Assembly (NCBI GenBank): GCA_903887775.1
Contig: CAISRB010000012.1
Location: 248,001 to 312,000, forward strand
Source: an uncultured Bacteroidales bacterium
GTDB taxonomy: Bacteria; Bacteroidota; Bacteroidia; Bacteroidales; FEN-979
DNA: 64,000 bases
Reading direction: 5' to 3'
Every line of letters begins with the position of its first letter. The first letter of the stretch is position 1. Shown here piece after piece: positions 8,421 to 17,627 of the stretch. The notes beneath the pieces were generated by a model that worked only from the letters and a program-made list of their open reading frames with translations, was not told where the DNA came from and ran no database searches. Position numbers and translations under genes: made by a program.

Positions 8421-9215
8421 ATGCAGGATTTAAATGTAGCTTTTATACAAAGCGGGCTGAGCTGGGAAAACAAAGAACAAAACCTGAAGCGTTTTGATAA
8501 GCATTTTGCAAAGATCAAAGAACAGGTTGATCTGATCGTATTGCCCGAAATGTTCAATACAGGCTTTTCGATCAACCCTGAGGCCTTTGCTGAAGAAATG
8601 GATGGAGAGGGTGTCGCCTATATCCTGAAAAAGTCAAAGGATTTGAATTCAGTCGTCATAGGAAGTCTTCTTATCAGGACATCTGAGGGTTTTGTTAACA
8701 GGCTTATTACTGCACATCCTGACGGGGAACTGGAAACATACGACAAAAGGCATCTTTTTCGTTTAAGCGAGGAATATAAAATCATAAACGGAGGAGACAA
8801 AAGGCTCATTGTCAAAATCAAAGACTGGAAGATCCGTCCACTTGTGTGTTATGACCTGAGGTTTCCTGTCTGGAGCAAGAATACATATACACAAGGCAGG
8901 TACGAATATGATGTACTTGTGTATGTTGCAAACTGGCCTGCTTTGCGCTCGGATGTTTGGAAGTCCCTGTTGGTTGCACGTTCCATCGAAAACCAGGTAT
9001 ATTGCATTGGTGTGAACAGGGTAGGCGAAGACGGGTTTGGAACGTACCATTCAGGAGATTCAAAAATTGTTGATGCAAGGGGAAAAATAATTACGGCAGC
9101 ATCACCAGGGAAAGAAGCTGTAAAGCTTGCCCGGTTGTCGGGGCAGGACCTGGAGCTCTTCCGCGAATCTTTTACCCTCGGGATGGACTGGGACCGGTTT
9201 AGTATAGAACTCTGA
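8421..9215 (+). CDS. Omega-amidase, YafV-type nitrilase family
   Basis: A 264-residue carbon-nitrogen hydrolase. The catalytic triad is Glu43 in PEMFNTGF, Lys109 in YDKRHLF and Cys143 in CYDLRFP. The flanking residues (MFNTGF and the LF after KRH) are those of the YafV branch, whose members hydrolyse 2-oxoglutaramate to 2-oxoglutarate and ammonia, a repair or salvage step after glutamine transamination. No signal peptide is present, so it acts in the cytoplasm. It is followed after 3 bp by a glycosyltransferase; this linkage to envelope genes is probably only operonic convenience. Confidence 0.9.
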   Translation: MQDLNVAFIQSGLSWENKEQNLKRFDKHFAKIKEQVDLIVLPEMFNTGFSINPEAFAEEMDGEGVAYILKKSKDLNSVVIGSLLIRTSEGFVNRLITAHPDGELETYDKRHLFRLSEEYKIINGGDKRLIVKIKDWKIRPLVCYDLRFPVWSKNTYTQGRYEYDVLVYVANWPALRSDVWKSLLVARSIENQVYCIGVNRVGEDGFGTYHSGDSKIVDARGKIITAASPGKEAVKLARLSGQDLELFRESFTLGMDWDRFSIEL

Positions 9216-9218
9216 GAT

Positions 9219-9974
9219 ATGCCCCCGATATCAGTTGTCATCATAGCAAAAAACGAAGAAGACAAGATCAGGCGCTGCCTTGATGCACTGAAATCATTCG
9301 CTTCCGAGATCGTGGTTGTGGACTCTGTGTCGGCGGACCGGACTGCTGAAATCTGCAATGAATACGGATGCAGGGTTTTTCACAGGGAGTTTGATGGCTA
9401 TGGGAGCCAGAAACAGTTTGCAGTTGACCAGGCTGCGAATGACTGGGTGTTGTCGGTTGATGCGGATGAGGTTCTTGAACCTGAGCTTCAGAAAGAGCTC
9501 GCAGGTATTTCAGAAGCCGGAGAATTGCCCTATGACGCATACAATATCCCCTTCTCTCTGGTCTACATGGGAAGGATAATGAAGCATAGCGGGCTTGGTC
9601 ATGAAACACATCTCAGACTGTTTAACCGTAACAAAGGAAGGTTTACCGCATCGCCCGTTCACGAAGGGATCGTGAGCAGCGGGAAAACCGGTGAACTGAA
9701 AAACCGCATCCTTCATTATTCATACAGGGACATCAGCCATCATCTTGAAAAAATAAACATTTATACATCACAGGCAGCTGAAGGACTCGTGAAAAAAGGG
9801 AAACAATATTCCCATCTTGCCATTGCATGCAAATTTCCACTGAGCTTTTTTACCCATTTTATAGTCAAAGGAGGCATACTTGACGGTTATCCAGGCTTTA
9901 TGTGGTCATATCTCTCAGCCCTTTACGCTACCCTGAAAATTGCAAAAACATCTGAACTCAGGAACAGGCAATGA
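9219..9974 (+). CDS. Glycosyltransferase family 2, WaaE-like
   Basis: A 251-residue GT-A fold glycosyltransferase. The N-terminus ISVVIIAKNEEDKI is the nucleotide-sugar binding start, and LSVDADEVL carries the metal-binding DxD. The block around residues 100-160 (YNIPF, GRIMKHSGLGHE, LRLFNR, PVHEG) is characteristic of the WaaE/KdtX group that adds heptose or glucose to the lipopolysaccharide inner core. The C-terminus has an amphipathic segment that may bind the membrane. It overlaps the next gene by 4 bp and precedes a deacetylase and an O-antigen ligase, consistent with surface polysaccharide assembly. The sugar donor is unknown. Confidence 0.9.
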   Translation: MPPISVVIIAKNEEDKIRRCLDALKSFASEIVVVDSVSADRTAEICNEYGCRVFHREFDGYGSQKQFAVDQAANDWVLSVDADEVLEPELQKELAGISEAGELPYDAYNIPFSLVYMGRIMKHSGLGHETHLRLFNRNKGRFTASPVHEGIVSSGKTGELKNRILHYSYRDISHHLEKINIYTSQAAEGLVKKGKQYSHLAIACKFPLSFFTHFIVKGGILDGYPGFMWSYLSALYATLKIAKTSELRNRQ

Positions 9975-10786
9975 ACATAATCGAGATCATTATACCGTTG
10001 TTGTTTTTCCTGGCGCTGATTTATCTGACCCTTGAATACAGCCTTCTGATTCCACCGGGGAAAGGTCTGCCCGTATTGATGTATCATGCTGTTTCGGCCG
10101 GAAGCGCCGACGGATTGAACATACCCGCCGAAACCCTTGAACTGCAGTTTATGTACCTAAAGGAAAAAGGATACACTAGTTTATCACTGAAACAATTGGC
10201 AGCACTGGTGAATGAAGGGGGCCGCTTGCCAAAAAAATCGTTTGTCCTGACTTTCGATGATGCCTATCAGAGTGTTGAAGACAAACTTCTTCCCCTTCTC
10301 GAACGCTACGATTTCTGCGCCAGTATTTTCGTACCTGTTGCATTTATAGGAAAATCCAATCTTTGGGATGATGGAAGCATTCCCCTGTTGACTGCCGAAT
10401 CGCTTCAGAAGATATCCCGTAACCCTCATCTGGAAATTGGGCTGCATTCCTTTCTGCATAAAAGTTATGATGAAATGGACCTGGAAGACATGCAGGAAGA
10501 TCTCAGGAATTGCAGGCAAACCCTGGAGTATTATAAGATACCCTATTTCAATGCGCTTGCTTATCCTTATGGGGCATACCCGAAGAAAGACCTGAAGTTT
10601 AAAAAGGAAATGTTTGAAATGTTTCGGAAATCTGACCTTGAATTTGCTTTTCGCATTGGCAACCGCATCAATCCTTTTCCCTTGAGAGGAAGATACGAAA
10701 TCAGGCGAATTGATATAAAAGGCAGGGATTCCTTCTTTATTTTTAAAACCAAATTCAGGAAGGGCCGGGCTAAGGTTTTTGCCTGA
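9971..10786 (+). CDS. Polysaccharide deacetylase (NodB homology), membrane-anchored
   Basis: A 271-residue protein with one N-terminal membrane helix (residues 2-26) followed by a NodB-type domain. TFDDAY (residues 94-99) provides the catalytic base and metal-binding Asp, HSFLHKSYDE provides metal-binding histidines, and LAYPYGAYP is the third conserved motif. Such enzymes remove N-acetyl groups from amino sugars in peptidoglycan, exopolysaccharide or glycan intermediates at the cell surface. The start overlaps the preceding glycosyltransferase by 4 bp, and the O-antigen ligase follows after 6 bp, so the substrate is likely the same surface glycan. Confidence 0.9.
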   Translation: MNIIEIIIPLLFFLALIYLTLEYSLLIPPGKGLPVLMYHAVSAGSADGLNIPAETLELQFMYLKEKGYTSLSLKQLAALVNEGGRLPKKSFVLTFDDAYQSVEDKLLPLLERYDFCASIFVPVAFIGKSNLWDDGSIPLLTAESLQKISRNPHLEIGLHSFLHKSYDEMDLEDMQEDLRNCRQTLEYYKIPYFNALAYPYGAYPKKDLKFKKEMFEMFRKSDLEFAFRIGNRINPFPLRGRYEIRRIDIKGRDSFFIFKTKFRKGRAKVFA

Positions 10787-10792
10787 TACAGC

Positions 10793-12451
10793 ATGAAGAT
10801 AACGTTTGCGGATTTTTGCAGATTCTGGTTTCTGTTAGCCCTGGCGGGACTGATTGCCATGCTCCCGTTTTCGAAGTATGTGATCAGTATGTCGGAAATG
10901 GTTCTTACCGTAACCTGGATAGTTCAAAGGTATGATTACGCAGTACTGGGAAAATTCCTGAAGAAGCATTCTGATGGAGCTGCAGTGGGATTGGCCCTGC
11001 CTTATGCAGGATACCTGGTTTTTAAAGGTATTGGAAGGGGGTTCCGTGAATTGTACCGCAACAAACCTGCATTGGTTTTTCTCTCTCTTTATCTGCTTCA
11101 TGTTGCCGGATTGGTGTTCACTACTGATTTTGATTATGCGTTGAAGGATCTCAGGACAAAGCTGCCGATTTTTCTTCTACCGCTTTTCCTGGGAACTTCA
11201 AAACCACTGAACCGCCAGATATTCAATGCCTACCTTTTTCTTTTTCTCCTGGCACTGGTTGTAGGAACGCTGATGTACGCCTGGAAAATATACTATTTGA
11301 AATTTGTCGATATCCGCGATGTTTCCAGGAACGTGTCGCATATCATCCTTGGACTGGAACTGGCCCTTGGGTTGTTTATAATGGCATGGTTTATAGTAAA
11401 GAGGTCCTTTCCTGTATGGGGCAAATTTATTTTCATACTGGTTTCGGCCTGGTTTATCTATTATATTTTTTTAAGCAGAACATTTACAGGGCTGGCCGTT
11501 TTTGCCATCACGCTGATGATATTATTGCCAGTTCTTGTTTTCAGGCAAAAACGGCCAGCCCTCAAAATCCTTCTAATTCTTGCGATGATTATAATTCCCA
11601 TTGGGGGCATATTATATGTAAACAGGGTTGTCAAAGAGTTCTATACAGTCAAGCCTGTGGACAAGACCCGGCTCGACAGCCTGACTTCGAGGGGAAACCC
11701 ATATGTTCATCTCCGGGCGAGCGATATGACGGAAAACGGCAATTACCTTTACCTATACTGCCAGTTCGGAGAACTGAAGGAAGCCTGGAACCTGAGAAGC
11801 AAGATCCCATTTGACAGCAATGGCATCAATGGTGAAAAAATCACATTTACCCTGATCCGTTTTCTTACCTCCAAAAACCTGAGAAAAGATGCCGACGGGG
11901 TAGGTTCTCTCAGCCCCGATGAGGTCCGGGCAATTGAAAGAGGGGTTCCGAATTATCTTTTTATTGATAAGTTCAGTATGAGATCAAGGATTTACGAACT
12001 GCTCTGGGGGTATGAAATGTATAAACATACCGGTGATCCTACCGGGTACACTCTCATGCAAAGGATTGAATTCTGGAAAGCTTCCCTCGGGATCATCAGG
12101 GATACCTGGCTCACTGGCGTAGGTACCGGCGACATGAATGAAGCCTTTCAGAAGCAATATACAACGATGAATTCAAAGCTGCCACCAGATCAGCGATGGA
12201 GGTCACATAACCAATTCCTGTCGATATTTGTGGGATTCGGAATATTCGGCTTTATCTGGTTCCTTTTTGCACTGTTTTATCCTGCCTTAAAACTCAGGGG
12301 ATTTACCGACTACTTTTTTGTTGTGTTTATCATTATCACTATCCTGTCGATGATTACAGAAGACACTCTCGAATCCCAGATGGGTGTGACTTTTATTACA
12401 TTTTTCTACTGCTTCTTCCTGTTCGGGAGAAAGGAATACGACAGGATTTGA
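10793..12451 (+). CDS. O-antigen ligase/polymerase family (Wzy_C) membrane protein
   Basis: A 552-residue polytopic membrane protein with about ten hydrophobic helices and a large periplasmic segment between about residues 280 and 460. The end of this segment has RSHNQFLSIFVGFGIFGF, the signature of the WaaL/Wzy_C domain, whose His/Arg residues act in transfer of undecaprenyl-linked glycan to lipid A core or in polymerisation. Ligase and polymerase cannot be told apart from sequence alone. The position after a WaaE-like transferase and a deacetylase favours ligation of a surface glycan. The gene ends just before a hairpin at 12483-12502. Confidence 0.85.
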   Translation: MKITFADFCRFWFLLALAGLIAMLPFSKYVISMSEMVLTVTWIVQRYDYAVLGKFLKKHSDGAAVGLALPYAGYLVFKGIGRGFRELYRNKPALVFLSLYLLHVAGLVFTTDFDYALKDLRTKLPIFLLPLFLGTSKPLNRQIFNAYLFLFLLALVVGTLMYAWKIYYLKFVDIRDVSRNVSHIILGLELALGLFIMAWFIVKRSFPVWGKFIFILVSAWFIYYIFLSRTFTGLAVFAITLMILLPVLVFRQKRPALKILLILAMIIIPIGGILYVNRVVKEFYTVKPVDKTRLDSLTSRGNPYVHLRASDMTENGNYLYLYCQFGELKEAWNLRSKIPFDSNGINGEKITFTLIRFLTSKNLRKDADGVGSLSPDEVRAIERGVPNYLFIDKFSMRSRIYELLWGYEMYKHTGDPTGYTLMQRIEFWKASLGIIRDTWLTGVGTGDMNEAFQKQYTTMNSKLPPDQRWRSHNQFLSIFVGFGIFGFIWFLFALFYPALKLRGFTDYFFVVFIIITILSMITEDTLESQMGVTFITFFYCFFLFGRKEYDRI

Positions 12452-12482
12452 TCCGGAATAAATGTTCATGGAAATTGAAGAA

Positions 12483-12502
12483 CCTCGCCGCAAGCAGCGA
12501 GG
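12483..12502 (+). terminator. Hairpin after the envelope-glycan operon
   Basis: Arms CCTCGC and GCGAGG enclose an 8-nt loop, followed by ATTCTTCTTT, a loose U-rich tract. A second, imperfect C/G-rich palindromic stretch with a related core (CTTGCTGCAAG and CCGCGGGGATTC) lies at about 12546-12590, so this may be an intergenic palindromic repeat family that also works as a terminator. Confidence 0.5.
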
Positions 12503-12646
12503 ATTCTTCTTTCCCATAGGAATTTTTATTTTTGCTCGCTAACCTTGCTGCAAGCGGGGAATGCGCCCGCGGGGATTCGATTGTTACCAAATCGCGGGAA
12601 TTGACTTCGCCCTGATTCCCAAAATAGTATTCCTCAAAACGAAATA

Positions 12647-13300
12647 TTACGGGAAGAAGATCGCGAGCTTGAAACCTGCAAAATGAAGACCCAGTTTGTA
12701 ATCAATAGTACTGCTCAGGAGCTTTGAAGTATCGCTTTTCTGGTAATAATTTTCATAACTCGCATTCAGGGCCTGGTATTTGTAAAATATCTCATAACCG
12801 AATTTCAGTTTTTGGGCAACCTTCATTTTATATCCCACGCCTATCATCAGGGCAAAGGCTCCACTGCCTTGGGCAATTGATGAAATAGTACCGCTCACAC
12901 CTCTTGCATACCTCGTCCCTATCCCGTAACCCAGGTAAATGTTCGCAAAAAAAGTATTATCGGTCCGTTTGAAATTATATCCCAGGTAACCATAGACCGG
13001 CCAGAACAGGCCATATTTCCATTTCTCAACACCAATGCTGGCGCCAAGCAGCCAGCGGTTGTTATACATGACCCCGTTCACAGTTTGCAGGGTGGCAACA
13101 ATCTCATCATTTTTTAATTTGTAGGTTACCCCGTTGGAGACATTGTTGGGGTATGATCCTATCCCGAATGAAACGCCAAGCTCGGTTTTATTGAAGTACT
13201 TTAATGTGTTTGATGCCGTATCACTTTCCTGGGACCAGGCCGTAAAAAAAACTAATTGAAAAGCTGCTATCATTAAGCAGGCACAAGTTTTCCTGATCAT
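12647..13300 (-). CDS. Predicted outer-membrane beta-barrel protein
   Basis: A 217-residue protein with an N-terminal signal peptide (about residues 1-23, ending WSQ) and alternating hydrophobic/aromatic strands with Gly-rich turns through the rest (for example FANIYLGYGIGTRY, AFALMIGVGYKMK, KFGYEIFYKYQ). The C-terminal residues LAIFFP are aromatic, fitting a barrel that ends at the outer membrane. It resembles the porin-family/OmpW-like small barrels of Bacteroidota, but no specific family motif is visible. It is a single gene, convergent with the O-antigen ligase operon and divergent from the lipid kinase. Confidence 0.75.
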   Translation of the reverse strand: MIRKTCACLMIAAFQLVFFTAWSQESDTASNTLKYFNKTELGVSFGIGSYPNNVSNGVTYKLKNDEIVATLQTVNGVMYNNRWLLGASIGVEKWKYGLFWPVYGYLGYNFKRTDNTFFANIYLGYGIGTRYARGVSGTISSIAQGSGAFALMIGVGYKMKVAQKLKFGYEIFYKYQALNASYENYYQKSDTSKLLSSTIDYKLGLHFAGFKLAIFFP

Positions 13301-13370
13301 AGGAATCCAATTATTTTATAAAGGTAATGCAAAAAATAATTAACTTGCCCGGCTGTAATGAAAATGTTCA

Positions 13371-14291
13371 ATGAAGTGGTTCTTTATTGTTAACCCGAAT
13401 GCCGGCAGCAGAAAGGGAATCCGCGATTGGCCAAGAATATTGAAGCTGATCATGGAATCCGGGATCTCTCATGAGTTTGCACTTACAACCCATCGTGGCC
13501 ATGCCATTGACCTTACCCTGGATTGTCTGAAACAGGGCCATCGCCGGATTGCGGTCGTTGGTGGTGACGGAACGCTGAATGAAGTCCTGAATGGGATATA
13601 TCAGCAGAATGAGATTGATAAGAAAGAAATCCTTATCGGGATGATACCGGTGGGCACTGGGAATGACTGGTGCAGGATGTTTAACATCCCGTTTGATTAT
13701 AAGAAAGCCCTGGATGTTCTCATACAGGAAAAAACCTTTGTCCAGGATGTGGGCAAGGTTACCCATTACCACAATGATAAAGCGGAAGAACGGTATTTTA
13801 TGAATGTGGCTGGTATGGGTTATGATGCCCTCGTGAACAAGAAGACGAATATTTTGAAAGAAAAAGGCAGGGGAGGACCATTGACCTATTTCTATTTTGT
13901 CTTTGCAAGCCTGTTCCAGTACACTTTCATGGAAGCTGTAATCGAAGTTGACGGGGAGTCTGTTTTTAAAGGGGAGATTTTTTCTATGAATGTCGGTATC
14001 TGCAAATATAACGGCGGGGGTATGATGCAGGTGCCTTTTGCAGTACCTGATGACGGGCTCCTTGACGTTACCCTGATTAAGAAGGCCCCGAAGTACATTG
14101 TGATCCGGCATGTGCGTAAACTCTATGACGGGTCACTTGTAAACCTTCCGATTGTTAAGACCTATAGAGGGAAAGAGATCCGCATCCGCTCAACCGGAAG
14201 AATCTACCTGGAAACCGATGGCGAATCGCTGGGGCATACCCCTTTTACATTTAAAATACTTCCTTTGGGAATACGGACTGTAATCGGATAA
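13371..14291 (+). CDS. Diacylglycerol/lipid kinase family protein (YegS-like)
   Basis: A 306-residue soluble lipid kinase of the DAGK catalytic family. NPNAGSRKG at residues 8-16 and VVGGDGTLNEVLNG at about 63-76 bind ATP, and IGMIPVGTGNDWCRMF is the third conserved block. The C-terminal half is the beta-sandwich with DDGLLDVTL. These enzymes phosphorylate diacylglycerol or related lipids, feeding phospholipid recycling. No membrane helix is present. The gene is flanked by oppositely oriented genes, ending 3 bp before the end of ispG. Confidence 0.93.
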   Translation: MKWFFIVNPNAGSRKGIRDWPRILKLIMESGISHEFALTTHRGHAIDLTLDCLKQGHRRIAVVGGDGTLNEVLNGIYQQNEIDKKEILIGMIPVGTGNDWCRMFNIPFDYKKALDVLIQEKTFVQDVGKVTHYHNDKAEERYFMNVAGMGYDALVNKKTNILKEKGRGGPLTYFYFVFASLFQYTFMEAVIEVDGESVFKGEIFSMNVGICKYNGGGMMQVPFAVPDDGLLDVTLIKKAPKYIVIRHVRKLYDGSLVNLPIVKTYRGKEIRIRSTGRIYLETDGESLGHTPFTFKILPLGIRTVIG

Positions 14292-14294
14292 GAT

Positions 14295-15485
14295 TCAGGA
14301 ATTGGCCGGATCGATCCATTGGCCATTCTCTTTGATCAGCGCGATAAGTTCGCCAACTGCCTTTCCTTCCGGGATGTTTTTCCTTACCAGGGTCTGGCCC
14401 TTATAGAGCATTACTTTTCCTCTTGCCCCTCCCACGTAACCGTAATTTGCATCCGCCATTTCTCCGGGGCCGTTTACAATGCATCCCATCACCGCGATCC
14501 TGAGTCCTTTCAGGTGGCCGGTGGCAGCCTTCACGTCTTCCACAGCCTCCTGTATGTTGAACAAAGTGCGGGCGCAGGAAGGACAGGAAATGAATTCAGT
14601 ACGCGTGATCCGTATTCCTGTAACCTGGAGAATACCGAATGCTACAGGTATTTCGAACTCAGGATCTTCAGTTATTGAAACACGAATAGTATCTCCGATG
14701 CCATCGGCAAGCAGACTGCCAATCCCGGCAGCAGATTTCAGGCGGCCGTCTTCCCCTGCTCCGGCTTCAGTCACACCAAGATGAACCGGGAAATCCATTC
14801 CGGCCGATTTCATTTCTTTTATCAGCAGGCGGTTTGACTGTATCATGACACGGATATTACTGGCCTTCAGCGAGAGTACCAGGTTATGAAATTGATGATA
14901 GTCGCAAATCCTGGCAAATTCCATTGCCGATTCAACCATTCCCTTCGGGGTATCTCCATACCGGGTGATGATTCGCTCTGATAATGAACCATGGTTTACT
15001 CCGATCCTGATCGCCGTTCCGTTCCCCTTGCAAATCTTAAGTAAAGGAGAAATCTTTTCCGAAATGATCTCAAGTTCCCTGTTATAATTGGAATCCTTCA
15101 TCCAGAATCCCGGATCGGTTTGCCTGCTTTTACGGTCGGTGTAATTTCCGGGGTTGATCCTCACTTTTTCAACAAAATGTGCGGCAAGTTCCGCAATGGC
15201 CGGATTAAAATGAACGTCGGCTATGACAGGTGTAGCAAACCCTTGTTTCCTGATTGCCTTACGGATGAGTTTCAGGTTTTCAGTTTCCTTCATCCCGGGG
15301 ACTGCAATACGCACATATTCACAACCGGCCCGGATCATCCGGATCGCCTGGGCAACTGTTGACCTCGTATCAAGGGTGTCGGTATTGGTCATCGACTGAA
15401 CCCTCACGGGGTAATCGCCTCCCATAGGGACACCGCCAATATCAATTACCCGGGTCTTGAAGCGCTTATAAAGAGGTGCTGTCAT
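14295..15485 (-). CDS. ispG: 4-hydroxy-3-methylbut-2-en-1-yl diphosphate synthase, short form
   Basis: It catalyses the reductive ring-opening of methylerythritol cyclodiphosphate in the non-mevalonate isoprenoid pathway using a 4Fe-4S cluster. The TIM-barrel half runs from about residue 10 to 270 and the cluster-binding half from about 295; CPSCARTLF and GCIVNGPGE carry the three Cys ligands. At 396 residues it has the length of the two-domain E. coli type. However, the segments NRELEIISEKISPLLKICK, the RYGDTPKGMVESA block and EDPEFEIPVA resemble the three-domain form usual in Bacteroidota and plants (about 600 residues). The middle A* domain, expected between EIPVA and the Cys motif, appears to be missing. 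It lies 25 bp after tsaB on the same strand. Confidence 0.93.
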   Translation of the reverse strand: MTAPLYKRFKTRVIDIGGVPMGGDYPVRVQSMTNTDTLDTRSTVAQAIRMIRAGCEYVRIAVPGMKETENLKLIRKAIRKQGFATPVIADVHFNPAIAELAAHFVEKVRINPGNYTDRKSRQTDPGFWMKDSNYNRELEIISEKISPLLKICKGNGTAIRIGVNHGSLSERIITRYGDTPKGMVESAMEFARICDYHQFHNLVLSLKASNIRVMIQSNRLLIKEMKSAGMDFPVHLGVTEAGAGEDGRLKSAAGIGSLLADGIGDTIRVSITEDPEFEIPVAFGILQVTGIRITRTEFISCPSCARTLFNIQEAVEDVKAATGHLKGLRIAVMGCIVNGPGEMADANYGYVGGARGKVMLYKGQTLVRKNIPEGKAVGELIALIKENGQWIDPANS

Positions 15486-15510
15486 GATACAAAGATAAGG
15501 AAAGGAAGAT

Positions 15511-16209
15511 TCAATCTTTCAGCCCCTTCACCTTTGGCTTCCCTGCAACGAAATCCTTGAGGTAATACGGCTCGAAATAAGCCAGGTTTTCAAAAGCCTG
15601 AAGCCTGAATTTTTCCAGTGCCAGGGGATACAGAGAACCGGCAGAAAGTCTGAAATCATCAACAAATACTGAATTTTTATGATGGCCGAGAAGCGATTTG
15701 CATTTTGCTGCCCCTTCCCCTGCAAAAATTACTTTTCCGGACCCCAGGAGATTGCTGAAAGAATCTTTCGTAATAATCTCGGCTGAAACCGGGCAAACCT
15801 CATTAAGTGCCCGGTCATAAACTGCAGTATAGACCTCCATTCTTCTCGCATCCAGCATTGGACAAAGAAGAGCCTGTCCGGTTCCTGACTGTTCACGCAT
15901 CCGATATGCAAGAGATTTCAGGGTGGGAATTGCAATCAGCGGTTTATCAAGAGCATAGCAAAACCCTTTAGCTGCTGCAACACCTATCCTTAAACCGGTA
16001 TAGGAACCCGGGCCCATGCTCACCGCAATGGCATCCAGGCCTGGCAATTCGACACCGGCTTCATGAAGAGCCTGTTCAATAAGATATGTAAGGCGGGAAG
16101 AATGTGCGTTTTCAAGTTCCGAATCCTGACAACTGAGAATTCCGCCATCTTTTCCAATGGCCACAGAACAGATCCGGGAGGCGGTTTCCAGACAAAGGAT
16201 AGAGCCCAT
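15511..16209 (-). CDS. tsaB: tRNA threonylcarbamoyladenosine biosynthesis protein TsaB
   Basis: A 232-residue ASKHA-fold protein that partners with TsaD and TsaE to attach threonylcarbamoyl to A37 of tRNAs reading ANN codons. The N-terminus ILCLETASRICSVAI and the block VSMGPGSYTGLRIGVAAAKG are the family hallmarks. It lacks the metal-binding His motif of TsaD, as expected for TsaB. The start lies 3 bp from the end of the efflux adaptor gene, so it is probably part of the same transcript. Confidence 0.93.
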   Translation of the reverse strand: MGSILCLETASRICSVAIGKDGGILSCQDSELENAHSSRLTYLIEQALHEAGVELPGLDAIAVSMGPGSYTGLRIGVAAAKGFCYALDKPLIAIPTLKSLAYRMREQSGTGQALLCPMLDARRMEVYTAVYDRALNEVCPVSAEIITKDSFSNLLGSGKVIFAGEGAAKCKSLLGHHKNSVFVDDFRLSAGSLYPLALEKFRLQAFENLAYFEPYYLKDFVAGKPKVKGLKD

Positions 16210-16212
16210 CGG

Positions 16213-17592
16213 CTATTTTTCCTTTTCAAAGAGATCTTTCTTGTCGACCTGCTTCACTTTGTCCCCGTCATTCAGTGTTTTCGAAACAAGTGAATAGGGC
16301 GCAACGATAACTTCATCACCTTCTTTAAGTCCTGATATCACCTGGATATACATATTATCCTGGATACCTGTCTTTACATTGACCTTTTTGGCAGTGCCAT
16401 CGCTAAATCTGAAAACACATTCCTTGACCTCGTCTGATTTTTTCTTCGTACTGACAAAAGTGATTTTGTCGTCACCGTCATCCTTTGTTTTCTGTGTCTT
16501 CGCATTCAATTTATCCAGGCTGTCCTTCGCAATCCTTGTGGTTACAGCCTGTATGGGAACGGAAATGATATTGATCGCAGTTTCGGTCTGAATTTCAACG
16601 GTACAGGACATACCCGGGCGGAATGGAGAATAATCCGGTCTTGCAGGGTCAAGCAGGTCCTGGTAAGCTTCCTTCAGGAGGTGGATCTTGACATTGAAGT
16701 TGGTAACCTGGTCAACACTCACACCTGTTGTATTGGCAGAAGTGGCTATTTCTGTAACGATACCCTTGAATTTTCTGTTCAGATATGCATCCACTTCGAT
16801 AAGGGCCGTATCGCCCATCCTGACACGGACAATATCGTTTTCGTTAACTTCGACAAGAGCCTGCATTTCATTCAGGTTCGCAATCCTCATGATCTCGGTA
16901 CCACTTGAGAACTGGGAAGCTCCGGTAACGCGTTCACCTTTTAAAACACTCAGTTTTGAGACAGTCCCGTCGTTAGGAGCGAATATCGCCGTGCGGGTCA
17001 GGTCCTCCTTCGACCGTTTCAACGCAGCCTCTGAATTTTTCACCATGAATTCTGATGCGTTGATGTCCTGCTCCCCGGCGGATACCTGTGCCTGTGTAAC
17101 CTGGAAAGAAGCTTTCGACTGGTCATATTCAGCCTTCGATATAACATTTTGCTGATAAAGCTTTTCCTGGCGCTCAAAAGTCAGTCTTGAATTTTCAAAT
17201 GTCGCCTTTGCCTGTGCAAGCCTTGCTTTTGCATTGGCCAGGTTTGCCTTCTGGGTATTCACCGAGGCTTCGCTCTGATCAAACGCAGAGATATAGATCT
17301 CAGGGTCGATTTTTGCCAGCAGGTCGCCTTTTTTTACCTGGTCTCCTTCTTTAACTGTAAGCTCAACAACCTCTCCCGAAATGTAAGGGCTTATCTTGAT
17401 GTCCTTTTCAGGCTGTATCTTCCCGTTCGAAGAAACGGTCTGGATAATAGTCCGTTTAATCACTTTCTCTGTGGATACTTTCTGGATGTCATTCCCTTTT
17501 CCTTTAATAACGGCGATACCAACGATAACTGCTACTACGGCAACCGCTGCGAGAATGATCCATAATTTTTTCCTGGATTTTGTTGAGCTCAT
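16213..17592 (-). CDS. Efflux periplasmic adaptor (HlyD/RND membrane-fusion family)
   Basis: A 459-residue membrane-fusion protein. One N-terminal helix (residues about 9-27, LWIILAAVAVVAVIVGIAVI) anchors it in the inner membrane. A lipoyl-like half-motif (GEVVELTVKEGDQVKKGDLLAKID) is followed by a coiled coil at about residues 100-180, the second lipoyl half (FAPNDGTVSKLSVLKGERV) and beta-barrel domains. The layout fits adaptors of MacA type that link a pump to TolC. It is 35 bp downstream of the tolC-like gene, but no ABC or RND pump is adjacent. The C-terminus is longer than usual, with a Lys/Asp-rich insertion near residues 355-385. Confidence 0.9.
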   Translation of the reverse strand: MSSTKSRKKLWIILAAVAVVAVIVGIAVIKGKGNDIQKVSTEKVIKRTIIQTVSSNGKIQPEKDIKISPYISGEVVELTVKEGDQVKKGDLLAKIDPEIYISAFDQSEASVNTQKANLANAKARLAQAKATFENSRLTFERQEKLYQQNVISKAEYDQSKASFQVTQAQVSAGEQDINASEFMVKNSEAALKRSKEDLTRTAIFAPNDGTVSKLSVLKGERVTGASQFSSGTEIMRIANLNEMQALVEVNENDIVRVRMGDTALIEVDAYLNRKFKGIVTEIATSANTTGVSVDQVTNFNVKIHLLKEAYQDLLDPARPDYSPFRPGMSCTVEIQTETAINIISVPIQAVTTRIAKDSLDKLNAKTQKTKDDGDDKITFVSTKKKSDEVKECVFRFSDGTAKKVNVKTGIQDNMYIQVISGLKEGDEVIVAPYSLVSKTLNDGDKVKQVDKKDLFEKEK

Positions 17593-17627
17593 GCAAAAAA
17601 TATTTGTAATGATTAAAGTTAAAGCTT

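Noticed and set aside
12546-12600. tRNA-like stretch with GGGGATTCGA
   Set aside because: Only a T-loop-like fragment is present; no acceptor stem or anticodon arm can be folded.
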